Shown here piece after piece: positions 32,981 to 42,511 of a stretch of 64,000 bases of DNA. The stretch comes from Solobacterium sp. (lineage in GTDB: Bacteria; Bacillota_I; Bacilli_A; Erysipelotrichales; Erysipelotrichaceae), in the NCBI GenBank assembly GCA_017469355.1, contig JAFUGM010000038.1, positions 1 to 64,000 on the forward strand, written 5' to 3'. The stretch's first letter is position 1; each line of letters opens with the position of its first letter. The position numbers and the translations under genes were made by a program. Under the pieces are notes generated by a model. That model was not told the origin of the DNA. It did no database searches and worked only from the letters and a program-made list of their open reading frames with translations.

Positions 32981-33847
32981 CTACAGCAGATCCTCCATCC
33001 GCACGTCATCCATATCATCAAAATCCTGGTTCTCGCCTACCATGCCCCAGATAAAGGTATAGTTACGCGATCCGCTTCCGGAGTGAATCGACCAGCTTGG
33101 AGAAATTACTGCCTGTTCATTGCGCATGACGATATGACGCGTTTCTGTCGGCTCACCCATATAATGCATGACAAACGCATCCGCAGGAAGATCAAAGTAC
33201 AGATAGACCTCCATACGACGGTCATGTGTATGACATGGCATCGTATTCCATACACTTCCCGGCTCAAGATGGGTCATTCCCATCTCCAGCTGACAGGATT
33301 CCACCTGACCTGGAAGAATATATTTGTTGATTGTTCGGTGGTTGGAATCTTCCAGTGTTCCCAGTTCCTTCTTGTTTTCCGGAAGGATTTCCACATCATA
33401 CTCAAATTCTGCCTTGGCATCCTTGAGAATCCGTTTTGTCGGATAGGTCATGTGCGCCGGTCCGGAGCACATATAGAACTTTGCAGGATTGGAAGGATCA
33501 TCACTTTCAAACGAGATATCCTTCGTTCCCCGGCCAATATACATTCCATCACGTGCCGCAATATGGTAACGGATGCCATCTGCCTCTACGTTGCCATCGC
33601 CGCCGATATTGATAATTCCAAGTTCCCGGCGCTCCAAGAAATACTGTGCCCGCAGCTCATCCCCGGCTTCCAGTACCAGCGGTTTTGAAACTGGTACGGC
33701 ACCGCCGAAAATAATGCGGTCGATATGGCTGTAAATAAGATAAATCTCATCTTCACGGAAGACTTTCTCCACAAGGAACTCCTCACGAAGACGCTCTGTA
33801 GTGTAGTGTTTTACATCCTTAGGTGATGCGGCAGTTCTTAATTCCAT
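32981..33847 (-). CDS. kduI: 5-dehydro-4-deoxy-D-glucuronate isomerase
   Basis: 288 residues. Cupin with the zinc ligands in MPCHTHDRRMEVYLYF and HSGSGSRNYTFIWGMVGENQDFDDMD. Converts the ring-opened unsaturated uronate to 3-deoxy-D-glycero-2,5-hexodiulosonate, the substrate of KduD encoded at 47.3 kb. GGAG upstream. Lies in the pectin operon after GH28. Confidence 0.95.
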   Translation of the reverse strand: MELRTAASPKDVKHYTTERLREEFLVEKVFREDEIYLIYSHIDRIIFGGAVPVSKPLVLEAGDELRAQYFLERRELGIINIGGDGNVEADGIRYHIAARDGMYIGRGTKDISFESDDPSNPAKFYMCSGPAHMTYPTKRILKDAKAEFEYDVEILPENKKELGTLEDSNHRTINKYILPGQVESCQLEMGMTHLEPGSVWNTMPCHTHDRRMEVYLYFDLPADAFVMHYMGEPTETRHIVMRNEQAVISPSWSIHSGSGSRNYTFIWGMVGENQDFDDMDDVRMEDLL

Positions 33848-33862
33848 GTTGTTGTATTCTCC

Positions 33863-35428
33863 TTATCTTTTGTAAATCACATTTCTGATCTCTGTACGTT
33901 CCGCTTCAATGACAGGCTCACCTGCCCCGCCGCTTACCGTACTGTCAGAAAGTTCCAGCTGTTCGAGATTCTTAATCCAGAACGGAATTCCACTGATCGG
34001 CTCCAGATGATCCATCATCAGAACCTCCCGCTGCTGACGCTTTTCAGCAGGAAGGAAGTCTGCGGTAAGATCATGAATTCGAACCTGTCTGATCGGCTGT
34101 TCTGGAAGTCCATAAATACAGGCGATGACCGCATCCGCGTTATGAATGGACACGTGTTCGAGCGTGATGGATCCGATTGTCGGCGTCAGTTCATCTACTG
34201 GCCGGGGATTCTGGTCCTGAACATAGTCGCTGTGTCCATCCGGATCACAGAAGTAAAACATATTAACCGTTACCGGCATCGCGACCCGATCCATCGACAC
34301 ATTGACCAATGAAATTTCATCAATCACGGAATTCTTTCCCCGTCCACGTCTTGTCTTAATGCGCAGCCCACGGTCTGTGTCGACAAATTCACACTGCCGA
34401 ATGTCGACATGATTTACGCCACCGGACACTTCACTTCCAACGGTTACCGACCCATGTCCGCGTTCCAGTCTGCAGTTGCGGATGGTGATATGGGAAGAAG
34501 GTTGTGTATGACAAACCCCCATGTAATACTTTCCGCTTTTAATCGCGACACAATCATCCCCAACTGAAATTACCGTCCCCAGCAGCAGCACATCACTGCA
34601 GCTTTCCGGATCAAATCCATCGGTATTTGGTGAATGATAGGGATTTTGAATCGTAAGATTCAGAAAACTCAGATGATCACTGTAATACGGATGCACGGTC
34701 CAGCTCGGAGAGTTTTCTACGGTAATCCCCTGCACATTGATATTCTCGCTGTAGGCGATAAACAGCGTATTAGGACGCCAGGCGCCAATCTTCCGGGTCG
34801 GATAAGCCCACCAATCGGACTGATCCGCATTGCCATTCAGGGCACCCTCACCAATCAGATTGACATTATGACAATTCATCATCGTGATTAGGGACGCGAA
34901 GCTGTCAAGCGGGTTTCCTTCCCAGGTGCCGAAGTTCACTTCCCCTTCTTCGGTACGAATCATGCCGGGAAGAATCGGATAGGCATTGCGATCCGCAACA
35001 CCCAGAAGCACCGCTCCCTGCTCAAGATACAGGGTCAGATCACTCTTTAAAAATAATGGGCGGGTAAGATACGTTCCCTTTGGCACATAGACGGTTCCTT
35101 GTGCTGGACAGCAGGAAATCGCCGCCTGTAAGGCGCCGGTAACCTCATGAACACCATCACCAACTGCCCCAAACGTTTTCACATTCAGGCATGCGGATTC
35201 TTTAAGGGTATGAAACAGCACGGTTTCTGAGGAACCTTGCGCTTCCACTGTAACCTCATACTCCTGATCCGGTTCCAGATGAAATAATGAAATGACGTTG
35301 CGGTCCGTACGAAGTACTTCCGTTCCATCAAGAAGAACACGCACCTCTTCCGGATTGCGGAAGATCGCTTCATTTTCCAATTCCAATGTCACACTGCGAT
35401 TGAATACCGCTGTGATCGTAAATTTCAT
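33863..35428 (-). CDS. GH28 polygalacturonase-type glycosidase, cytoplasmic
   Basis: 521 residues. N-terminal fibronectin-like segment (1-75) then the GH28 beta helix: SPNTDGFD, GDDCVAIKSG, RGHGSVTVGSE and RIKTRRGRG give all catalytic boxes. No signal peptide, so it should act on imported oligogalacturonides, probably as an exo-enzyme. Sits between GH105 and kduI. Confidence 0.93.
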   Translation of the reverse strand: MKFTITAVFNRSVTLELENEAIFRNPEEVRVLLDGTEVLRTDRNVISLFHLEPDQEYEVTVEAQGSSETVLFHTLKESACLNVKTFGAVGDGVHEVTGALQAAISCCPAQGTVYVPKGTYLTRPLFLKSDLTLYLEQGAVLLGVADRNAYPILPGMIRTEEGEVNFGTWEGNPLDSFASLITMMNCHNVNLIGEGALNGNADQSDWWAYPTRKIGAWRPNTLFIAYSENINVQGITVENSPSWTVHPYYSDHLSFLNLTIQNPYHSPNTDGFDPESCSDVLLLGTVISVGDDCVAIKSGKYYMGVCHTQPSSHITIRNCRLERGHGSVTVGSEVSGGVNHVDIRQCEFVDTDRGLRIKTRRGRGKNSVIDEISLVNVSMDRVAMPVTVNMFYFCDPDGHSDYVQDQNPRPVDELTPTIGSITLEHVSIHNADAVIACIYGLPEQPIRQVRIHDLTADFLPAEKRQQREVLMMDHLEPISGIPFWIKNLEQLELSDSTVSGGAGEPVIEAERTEIRNVIYKR

Positions 35429-35439
35429 GTGTTTTTCCT

Positions 35440-36588
35440 CTAATCTTCCTGCGCCCGAAGCAGTTCAATATAACTCAGAATAAATGGCGCAGTTCCCTTC
35501 GCTTCATTTTCTACAATCGGCTCACTGTAGTAATACGGACGGCTGCCATCCCGGTGCTGCTTTCCACCAAGTCCTGCGACCAGGCAGATGCCGCCAAGCT
35601 TCAAGGTACCATCTTCATTCCGTGAGAGATACTTATCAATAATGCCTTCCACCGCATGTTCGCCAACAGCGCGGAACTTTGCGGGCAGATAGCCAAGCCG
35701 GGTTCCCTTTAACAGTGCATAGGCAATTAATGCAGTGCCGGAAGTTTCAAGATAGTTCCCCTCTTCTTCAGGGTAGTTAACCACCTGCCAGAACATGCCG
35801 GAAGGATCCTGATAGTGAAGCAGTGATTCAGCCAGATCTTCCAGCATCTTCTGAAGATAACGGTATTCGTAATACAGCGTTTCCTGCATCACTTCTGCTG
35901 TATCCACTAACGCACACATGAACCAGCCAAGTGAACGGAGCCAGAAGTTGGGACTGGTTCCGGTTTCAGGATCTGCCCAGTACATCTGCCGACTTTCATC
36001 GTAGCCATGATAGTAAAGACCGGTCTTCGGGTCTTTCATGAGCCGCTCTACATTGACAAACTGCGTATAGGAATCCTTACAGCCATTCATCTTGTTAAAG
36101 AGGGTTTCATACTGCATATAAAACGGCTGTGCCATATAAAGGCCATCCAGCCAGATCTGCCAGGGATAGATATCCTTGTGCCAGAAATTTCCCTCTTTCG
36201 TTCTTGGCTGTAAATCGATCTGTGAACGCACTGTATCCAATGCCCTGCGGTACTTTTCTTTCCCGGTCAGTTCATAGAGCGGAAACAGACTGCGGCCCAT
36301 ATTGATGTTGTCAAGATTACGCTCTTCCGGGGAATAAGTTTTGATTGTTCCATCTTCATTGACATACCAACCCACAAATTCATCCGCAAAATCGAGATAT
36401 CGCTTCTCCCCAGTCATTTCATATAAGGAGAGCACGGCGGTCATCATACAGCCATCAATGTAGTTCCACTTATTAGGTTTCCCTTCGAGGATCTTTTCAA
36501 TATTCCACATGGGGGCTTCAGCAGAAGAGTGCTCCAGCAGATATTCGATATAGTCCTTAATCTGTGTCTGTGTTTCCTGTGTAATCAT
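35440..36588 (-). CDS. GH105/GH88 unsaturated glycuronyl hydrolase (YteR/YesR-like)
   Basis: 382 residues forming an alpha/alpha barrel: VGWYVNEDGTI, KEGNFWHKDIYPWQIWLDGLYMAQPF and RSLGWFMCALVDT are family motifs. No signal peptide. It releases the unsaturated uronate from the non-reducing end of pectin fragments, giving the substrate of KduI. ATG overlaps the epimerase stop by four bases. Confidence 0.92.
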   Translation of the reverse strand: MITQETQTQIKDYIEYLLEHSSAEAPMWNIEKILEGKPNKWNYIDGCMMTAVLSLYEMTGEKRYLDFADEFVGWYVNEDGTIKTYSPEERNLDNINMGRSLFPLYELTGKEKYRRALDTVRSQIDLQPRTKEGNFWHKDIYPWQIWLDGLYMAQPFYMQYETLFNKMNGCKDSYTQFVNVERLMKDPKTGLYYHGYDESRQMYWADPETGTSPNFWLRSLGWFMCALVDTAEVMQETLYYEYRYLQKMLEDLAESLLHYQDPSGMFWQVVNYPEEEGNYLETSGTALIAYALLKGTRLGYLPAKFRAVGEHAVEGIIDKYLSRNEDGTLKLGGICLVAGLGGKQHRDGSRPYYYSEPIVENEAKGTAPFILSYIELLRAQED

Positions 36589-37421
36589 AATGAATTCTCC
36601 AGATTCTCAATATACTTGCGTGCCCCAACCGCATCTTCCGGCGTTGTATTCTCAAGGGTTGCGTGGATGAATGGTTTGTTTTCCTTCGCAAAGCGAATGA
36701 TGTCGGTGTAGTCCATCTCCCCCAGCCCGCAGGCCAGGCAGGACATCTGTCCGTCTTTGATCTGATAATCCTTCAGATGAATTACGGCAATTTCTTCATG
36801 AAGCAGATCGATCGCTTCGCGAATCACATCACTGCGCCGATCAATATTGGATGGATCAAGCAGGTTCACCGGATCAAAGATGATTCTGAGATTCGGTGAA
36901 TGAATCGCATCCAGCACGGCTCTTGCGCGCGCTGGGCTGGAAACGATATGTCGGAAAACCGGCTCGATCGCAAGGATGACGCCGAACCGTTCCGCATCTT
37001 CCACCACTGGCCGCAGATTGCGGATGAAGAGTTCCAGCGTTTCCTTTGAGACGGTGGCTTCCGGATCATAACGATACTCTTTATTCGGAGACCCGGTTTC
37101 CGTTCCAACCACCCCTGCCCCAAGAATTGACGCAAAGCGCAGATGCGCAGTATAGCGAGCCTGGATCTTCTTCAGCTCCGCCTCATCGGGATGCGCCAGG
37201 TTGAGATAACAGCCAAGCACAGCACAATCAATATCATGTGTGTCAAACTGCTGCTTCATCCACATCGCATATCCCGGAGTCAGCGCTTCTTCACGGGAAG
37301 GGATTCCTCCCGCCTTACTCAGAGCAATATGCGTGCAGGTAAACCCCTGCTCACGGATAACGGAAAGCCGCTCTTCAAACGGCAGCTTTACCGTGTCATG
37401 AAATCGAATCCCTGTCTGCAT
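36585..37421 (-). CDS. Sugar phosphate isomerase/epimerase-like TIM barrel
   Basis: 278 residues from MQTGIRFHDTV, which has AGGAGG six bases upstream; five earlier codons are open. AP-endonuclease-2/xylose isomerase-like barrel with metal-ligand context AIEPVFRHIV, RIIFDPVNLL and VIHLKDYQI. Substrate unknown; within the pectin operon it may epimerise a minor sugar acid. Overlaps the YesL gene by 26 bases. Confidence 0.82.
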   Translation of the reverse strand: MQTGIRFHDTVKLPFEERLSVIREQGFTCTHIALSKAGGIPSREEALTPGYAMWMKQQFDTHDIDCAVLGCYLNLAHPDEAELKKIQARYTAHLRFASILGAGVVGTETGSPNKEYRYDPEATVSKETLELFIRNLRPVVEDAERFGVILAIEPVFRHIVSSPARARAVLDAIHSPNLRIIFDPVNLLDPSNIDRRSDVIREAIDLLHEEIAVIHLKDYQIKDGQMSCLACGLGEMDYTDIIRFAKENKPFIHATLENTTPEDAVGARKYIENLENSL

Positions 37422-38073
37422 CGTCCGCCTCCTCACTTTCTTCTGCGATCGGTTCCTCGTCCGGTATATACTTCCGGAAAGCTTCCCGATAGAAGAAACA
37501 GTTCAAATAACATACCGCTCCGATCCCAAAGCTCAAGGTCGCAAAGTTAACCAGAACGATCGTTGTCAGATTCACATAGACGAGTGCCATAACCATGATC
37601 AGAATCATGATCGTTTCCTTCACATGCCGAAACGGCAGAAGGAAGGAATAGGCAATCGTACGTTGTATTGTATTTACAAATCTGGACTGAATTGCGAACA
37701 CCCAGGTAATGGAAATCACATACAGCAGCGTAAGTGCAAGCACCACTGCCCAGCCAAGCTTCAGTCCTCCCGAATCCGCCTGATTCCAGAACACAAAGCC
37801 GCTCACCAGCATCGCACCCGCCAACACATAGATGAGCCATATCGCGGTTGCCTGCTTCAGATTTTCCTTAAATGAGTGCAGATAGTTGGAAATTGGCTCC
37901 CCTTCATCCATCTGAAGCTTCATACACGCGTAGGTAAGCGCGGTAAAGGAAGCTCCCATTGTGACTAACGGAATGCTTGTCACAAGAAACATGAGATCCA
38001 AAAGCCATATCATTCCAATCCGCCCGAAGAACCGGACGACCGGGTTATCCGCAGAAAACAGTCCTCTGAACAT
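37396..38073 (-). CDS. yesL: YesL-family (DUF624) membrane protein
   Basis: 225 residues, about five transmembrane helices, typical start with NPVVRFFGRIGMIWLLDLMFLVTSIPLVTMG. Found next to carbohydrate ABC transporters and rhamnogalacturonan genes in Bacillus; role unknown, perhaps transporter or regulator support. Acidic C-terminus (EEPIAEESEEADD). Confidence 0.88.
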   Translation of the reverse strand: MFRGLFSADNPVVRFFGRIGMIWLLDLMFLVTSIPLVTMGASFTALTYACMKLQMDEGEPISNYLHSFKENLKQATAIWLIYVLAGAMLVSGFVFWNQADSGGLKLGWAVVLALTLLYVISITWVFAIQSRFVNTIQRTIAYSFLLPFRHVKETIMILIMVMALVYVNLTTIVLVNFATLSFGIGAVCYLNCFFYREAFRKYIPDEEPIAEESEEADDADRDSIS

Positions 38074-38091
38074 ACTACCTCTAAAAACAGT

Positions 38092-38121
38092 ACGGCAGTA
38101 CGGGATTCCCCATACTGCCGT
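38092..38121 (-). terminator. Hairpin between the second permease and yesL
   Basis: ACGGCAGTA and TACTGCCGT, perfect 9-bp arms with a 12-base loop; on the minus strand ACTGTTTTTA follows. Probably attenuates transcription into the downstream enzymes. Confidence 0.65.
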
Positions 38122-38141
38122 GTGTCACATCCCTTCGAAAA

Positions 38142-39041
38142 TCAGCCTTTCACACCACCGGCAGAAATACCGTCGATAAACTGATTCTGAGCCAGGAAGA
38201 ATACAATGATATTCGGCATGATTGAAATCAGCGATGTCGCAAGTACACGGTTCCAGTTGAAGCCGGAATCCGCATCCATGGAAAGCTTGACGAAAATCGT
38301 AGCCGGATACTTCGCAGGCGTATTAACATACAGCAGCGGTCCAAGGAAGTCATTGCTTGACCACATGAACTTGAACAGCGCACAGCTGACAATCGCCGGC
38401 ATTAACATCGGCACAATGATCCGGATAAGAATCTGGAAGACATTGCAGCCATCAATCTCCGCAGCTTCTTCAAGTTCATGCGGAACGTTATGAAGGAACT
38501 GCACCAGCATGAAGATGAAGTACGTCTCTGTAGCGAACATTGTCGGAACAATGAGCGCGAGGTACAGATCGCTTCCGACCCAGCCGAACTTGTTATACAG
38601 CAGGTACTGCGGGATGTTCAGAACAACCTGAGGAAGGAACAGCATCGCCATCATCAGGCTGAACATGATATCGTGACCCTTGAATTTGAACCGTCCAAAA
38701 CCATAAGCGGTAAGAACGGAAGAGATAATGGTGAAGATCACTTCGGGAATAACATAACTGTAGGTATTTAACATTGCCTTCCAGATATTGATATTACCGC
38801 CGGAGCTCTTCATCGCATCCACATAACCCTGTGTCGTCGGGTTCACCGGGATCGGGTTCAGCGTGGTAAAGATTTCGGAATTGGTTTTGAAAGTTGCGCC
38901 GACCATCCAGATCAGAGGATAGACCATGAACAGTCCAACCAATACCAGTACAAAGTAACGGACGAACAGGTTCCAGATATGCCGCCGCTTCAGCTTCCGC
39001 TGCATCGCAGCGACTGCTTCTTCATTACGCATCGTTGTCAT
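38142..39041 (-). CDS. Carbohydrate ABC transporter permease (MalG/YesQ-like)
   Basis: 299 residues, six helices. The EAA loop ELEEAAEIDGCNVFQILIRIIVPM docks the ATPase. Pairs with the permease upstream for oligogalacturonide import. No ATP-binding subunit is in the operon, so a shared MsmX-type ATPase is expected elsewhere. Confidence 0.93.
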   Translation of the reverse strand: MTTMRNEEAVAAMQRKLKRRHIWNLFVRYFVLVLVGLFMVYPLIWMVGATFKTNSEIFTTLNPIPVNPTTQGYVDAMKSSGGNINIWKAMLNTYSYVIPEVIFTIISSVLTAYGFGRFKFKGHDIMFSLMMAMLFLPQVVLNIPQYLLYNKFGWVGSDLYLALIVPTMFATETYFIFMLVQFLHNVPHELEEAAEIDGCNVFQILIRIIVPMLMPAIVSCALFKFMWSSNDFLGPLLYVNTPAKYPATIFVKLSMDADSGFNWNRVLATSLISIMPNIIVFFLAQNQFIDGISAGGVKG

Positions 39042-39047
39042 ATCCGC

Positions 39048-39950
39048 TTACCTCCCGTCATCATCCGCATAGTAGACCCAGTGGTTCTGACTCCAGAACG
39101 CCAGGATCGTGAAGAACATGAGAATGATAAACAGAACCCATGCCTGCGCACTTGCCTTACCCATCTGGTATGCAGTAAACGCATTGTTGTAAATCAGTAA
39201 GGACATCAATGTTGTAGATCCAAGCGGTCCGCCCTTGGTAATAATGTACGGGCCGTTGAATTCCTGGAACGCCTGAACAAGCTGGGTAACCAGGTTATAG
39301 AAGATGACCGGGCTGATCAGAGGAATTGTAATGGAGAAGAACTGTTTCCACTTCCCTGCTCCATCAATAGACGCAGCTTCATAGAGATCCTGAGGAACAC
39401 CCTTTAATGCCGCAAGGAAGATGACCATTGCGGAACCGAACTGCCATACACGAAGCAGACAGATCATGAACAGTGCCCAGGAAGGATCGGAAAGGAAGTG
39501 CGGTGCGTCGATGCCGAAGTTCGCAAAGAACATACGGATCAGACCATCATCGTTAAACAGTGCCTTCCAGAGAACCGCAATCGCTACCGATCCGCCGAGA
39601 ATGGACGGGATATAGTAAGCAGTACGGAACAGATTTACACCACGAATCTTGAAGTTCAGGATATACGCAATGAACAGCGCGAAGACAAGCTTCAGAGGAA
39701 CTGTCATAAACGCATACTTGAACGTAGTTGTAAGGGATTTGATCTCCGCCGGATTCTTGAATACATTCACATAGTTATCAAATGTGAATTTCGAAATTCC
39801 ACTGAACAGATTGTAGTCTGTAAAGCTGTAATACAGCGAGGACAGGAACGGATACGCCTTAAATACCAGGAATCCGATCAGCCACGGGATGACGAAGACG
39901 AACCCAATATTTTCTTTCCAGAAACTTTCCCACTTCGTTTTCTTTTTCAT
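39048..39950 (-). CDS. Carbohydrate ABC transporter permease (MalF/YesP-like)
   Basis: 300 residues, six helices, N-terminal KENIGFVFVIPWLIGFLVF, EAA loop DLYEAASIDGAGKWKQFFSITIP. Six bases before the second permease. First permease of the importer. Confidence 0.93.
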   Translation of the reverse strand: MKKKTKWESFWKENIGFVFVIPWLIGFLVFKAYPFLSSLYYSFTDYNLFSGISKFTFDNYVNVFKNPAEIKSLTTTFKYAFMTVPLKLVFALFIAYILNFKIRGVNLFRTAYYIPSILGGSVAIAVLWKALFNDDGLIRMFFANFGIDAPHFLSDPSWALFMICLLRVWQFGSAMVIFLAALKGVPQDLYEAASIDGAGKWKQFFSITIPLISPVIFYNLVTQLVQAFQEFNGPYIITKGGPLGSTTLMSLLIYNNAFTAYQMGKASAQAWVLFIILMFFTILAFWSQNHWVYYADDDGR

Positions 39951-39990
39951 CGTTCACCTCTTTACTGAAATGAATTCAGGTAACAGAAGA

Positions 39991-40021
39991 AGTCTGCTGG
40001 TAGAGAACCCACCCGCAGACT
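39991..40021 (-). terminator. Hairpin between the solute-binding protein and permease genes
   Basis: AGTCTGC/GCAGACT arms followed on the minus strand by TCTTCTGTT. Such partial terminators let binding protein mRNA exceed permease mRNA. Confidence 0.6.
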
Positions 40022-40069
40022 TTCATCGGTTTACCGGAAACTGTTTGGTTTCAGTTCTTTAATTGTTGT

Positions 40070-41428
40070 TTAGTTGCTGGCGAGAACACTCTGATATCCT
40101 GCATACAGCTGAGCAGCTGCCTGTTCGGATGTGATCATGCCATAGCTGTACTGATCGAACAGATCAGTGTAGAGCGCCGGAGAGTCACCCTTGAGCGCAC
40201 TGTTGTCGAACAGCGGATTCCAGTAAATCGGATTGGAATCGAGAACTGCATTGTGTGCTTCAGAGGTAGCCCAGTCGATTGCGCCTTCGGAATCCAGAGT
40301 TGAGAATGCAACCTTGGAGGAAGGAACACCACGCTCGGTTCCCATGATTTCAATACCGTCTTTTTCGTTGAGCAGGAAGTTCAGGAACAGCGCTGCTTCT
40401 TTCGGATGAGCGGTCTTCGCAGAGATGGAGAACATCAGAGATACTTTCTGATAGGACTGGAGTTCAGGGAATACATTTCCAACAACCAGTTCATTGCCTG
40501 TGCCTTCAAGCGCGGACAGATACTTCTTCGGAGAGGAATCCCACTCGAAGATACCAGCATACTCACCATTGATGAAACGGCTGGACTTATCCATGGAGTC
40601 TGCGCCTTCACCGAGGATGTACTGCTCTGTCGGGATTGCATGAGCATCTTCCAGAGACTTGATGAACTCGAAGCCTTCCTGGAGATCAGCCTCTGTAACA
40701 GTCAGAGTGTTGTCTTCCGCAAGGATCGGCTTGCCGGTCTTTGCCTGGAGATAGAATGCCATGAGAATTGCACGGTCATATTCGCCGATAACGAGCGGAT
40801 AGTAGTTGTCACCGAGTTTTTCCTGGAAGACAGGTCCTGCAGCGAGCAGATCTTCAAGTGTCTTCGGTGTGTCAATTCCTGCAGCGTCGAATGTTGTCTT
40901 GTCCCAGTAGAATGTACGGCCGGTAATGGAAACAGGAAGACCTGCGATTCCGCCGTTTTCATCGGAACATGTCTCGAGTTCAGTAGCACTCCACTGAGAG
41001 AGATCGAGAACATCGGAAACAGTATTCAGATCGAGGTAAGTGTTTCCACCCTTGTCATACTTTCCGATCCAGTCGAAGTTTGTCTGCTGTACATCCGGGT
41101 TGTTTCCAGAGATGTACTCAGCTGCCTTCGCGGTCTCCCAGTCAGACCATGCGCCATAGTTGGTTTCGATTGTGATGCCAGGATACGCTTCTTCAAATGC
41201 AGCGATCGCAGCAAGTGTAGCTTCATGACGGGAATCGCCTCCCCACCAGTCGAACTTCAGTGTGCAGTTTTCATAAGCTGCGGCATCTGCCGGCTCAGCT
41301 GCAGTTTCAACTGTGGTTTCGGGTTCTGTCGAAGCAGCGGGTGTGGTGTCTGCAGAACTGGATCCGCATCCTGCAAGAGCAGATGCAGCAAGGAACGCAG
41401 ACAGAAGTGTGACTAAATGCTTTTTCAT
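40070..41428 (-). CDS. Extracellular solute-binding lipoprotein (YesO-like) of the pectin importer
   Basis: 452 residues. Signal peptide with lipobox SALAGCGSSS; family 1 binding-protein fold with CTLKFDWWGGDSRHEATLAAI and INGEYAGIFEWDSSPKKYL. Start MKKHLVTLL has GGGAGG upstream; 19 earlier open codons overlap the cre site side. First gene of the nine-gene operon. Ligand presumably oligogalacturonide or rhamnogalacturonan fragments, from context. Confidence 0.92.
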   Translation of the reverse strand: MKKHLVTLLSAFLAASALAGCGSSSADTTPAASTEPETTVETAAEPADAAAYENCTLKFDWWGGDSRHEATLAAIAAFEEAYPGITIETNYGAWSDWETAKAAEYISGNNPDVQQTNFDWIGKYDKGGNTYLDLNTVSDVLDLSQWSATELETCSDENGGIAGLPVSITGRTFYWDKTTFDAAGIDTPKTLEDLLAAGPVFQEKLGDNYYPLVIGEYDRAILMAFYLQAKTGKPILAEDNTLTVTEADLQEGFEFIKSLEDAHAIPTEQYILGEGADSMDKSSRFINGEYAGIFEWDSSPKKYLSALEGTGNELVVGNVFPELQSYQKVSLMFSISAKTAHPKEAALFLNFLLNEKDGIEIMGTERGVPSSKVAFSTLDSEGAIDWATSEAHNAVLDSNPIYWNPLFDNSALKGDSPALYTDLFDQYSYGMITSEQAAAQLYAGYQSVLASN

Positions 41429-41497
41429 CGTCTTTCCTCCCAAAATAGCATTCGGTAATGCTTTATCGAAAGCATCTTTCCGCACCCCCGATGTGCC

Positions 41498-41513
41498 GCG
41501 AAAACGCTTTCAA
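41498..41513 (-). promoter_or_regulatory. CcpA cre site upstream of the solute-binding protein
   Basis: Minus strand TTGAAAGCGTTTTCGC, a close match to the cre consensus WTGNAANCGNWNNCW. It lies just downstream of the predicted transcription start, so glucose would repress the operon. Confidence 0.7.
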
Positions 41514-41529
41514 TCTGTACAATAACAAA

Positions 41530-41559
41530 GTAAACCGATTTAGTACCGTTTTCAACCAT
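41530..41559 (-). promoter_or_regulatory. Promoter of the pectin operon with a KdgR-type operator
   Basis: TTGAAA, 17-bp spacer, TACTTT on the minus strand. The spacer and -10 box contain the operator-like TAAATCGGTTTAC (plus strand GTAAACCGATTTAG, 41530-41543), one base from the motif at the kdgA and kdgR promoters. Confidence 0.65.
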
Positions 41560-41644
41560 AAAATTAGCCCTTTTAGGCTGAAAAATACTGATTTTTTGCG
41601 GTATTCTTCTATAATTTACTTATTAAGGTGAATCAGGGAGAATT

Positions 41645-42511
41645 ATGCGCGTTTCAGATCAGAATATTGACCGGATTTACATCAACCAGCTTAACCGGGC
41701 ACCCAATTATAAAATGGTAGAAAATCACTTTCATTATTACTATGAACTTTACTATCTTCGCCAAGGCAGTTGTCAGATGTATATCAGTAATCATCCCTAC
41801 CCGCTGGAGGCAGGAGACTTCGTTATCATTCCGCCGCGGGAAGTCCATGTGAATCACTACCGCACCAATTGCGTGCGTATTAATCTCTACTTCCGATCGA
41901 AAGATCTGTTGTCCGAAGATCATCCGTTTTATCAGGCAGTCACGGATACACTATTCAAACCGGGTGTCATTCATATTCCAAGTGCTTACCGCCCCAGCAT
42001 CGACCGGCTGTTTGAAGGGATGCTGCAGGAAGAGACGATCAACGATATCGGCACCCCATCCATGATGACCGGTATGTTTCATCTGTTTCTGGTCAGCGCT
42101 GCCCGCTATGGAATCCGGCGGGAAGCAGAAGCCATGGTCAATATTGAAACCAGCCAGGAAATTCATATGGCAGTTCAGTATATCCGCGAACATTACAATC
42201 AACCCATCACGTTGGACTCCCTGGCTGATCTTGCCGGTCTTTCCACCACCTACTTTTCCCGAAAGTTCCACCAGGTCACCGGCATGGGCATGAAGGAATA
42301 TCTTACTTATGTGCGTTTATCCAACGCGGAAAAGGAACTGCTTTCCACCCGTCATTCGGTCACACAGGTAGCGATGGACTGCGGGTTTTCCAACCCCAAT
42401 TATTTCAAAGACGCATTTAAAAAGACCTATGGGATGTCACCCAAGGCCTATCGCAAATCCATCGTAACAGACATGATTACCCAACAGAGCCTTACGCAGA
42501 GTGAATCTTAA
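41645..42511 (+). CDS. AraC-family regulator of the pectin island
   Basis: 288 residues. N-terminal cupin sensor (about 25-110, HFHYYYELYYLRQGSCQMYI), C-terminal double HTH (IREHYNQPITLDSLADLAGLSTTYFSRKF, then VAMDCGFSNPNYFKDAFKKTYGMSPKAYR). Divergent from the importer operon and a likely activator of it. GGGAG precedes the ATG. Tail overlaps pectinesterase by four bases. Confidence 0.93.
   Translation: MRVSDQNIDRIYINQLNRAPNYKMVENHFHYYYELYYLRQGSCQMYISNHPYPLEAGDFVIIPPREVHVNHYRTNCVRINLYFRSKDLLSEDHPFYQAVTDTLFKPGVIHIPSAYRPSIDRLFEGMLQEETINDIGTPSMMTGMFHLFLVSAARYGIRREAEAMVNIETSQEIHMAVQYIREHYNQPITLDSLADLAGLSTTYFSRKFHQVTGMGMKEYLTYVRLSNAEKELLSTRHSVTQVAMDCGFSNPNYFKDAFKKTYGMSPKAYRKSIVTDMITQQSLTQSES

Noticed and set aside
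40406-41416. 336-codon open frame antisense to the solute-binding protein
   Set aside because: Shadow frame; the lipoprotein on the other strand has signal peptide, lipobox and operon context.
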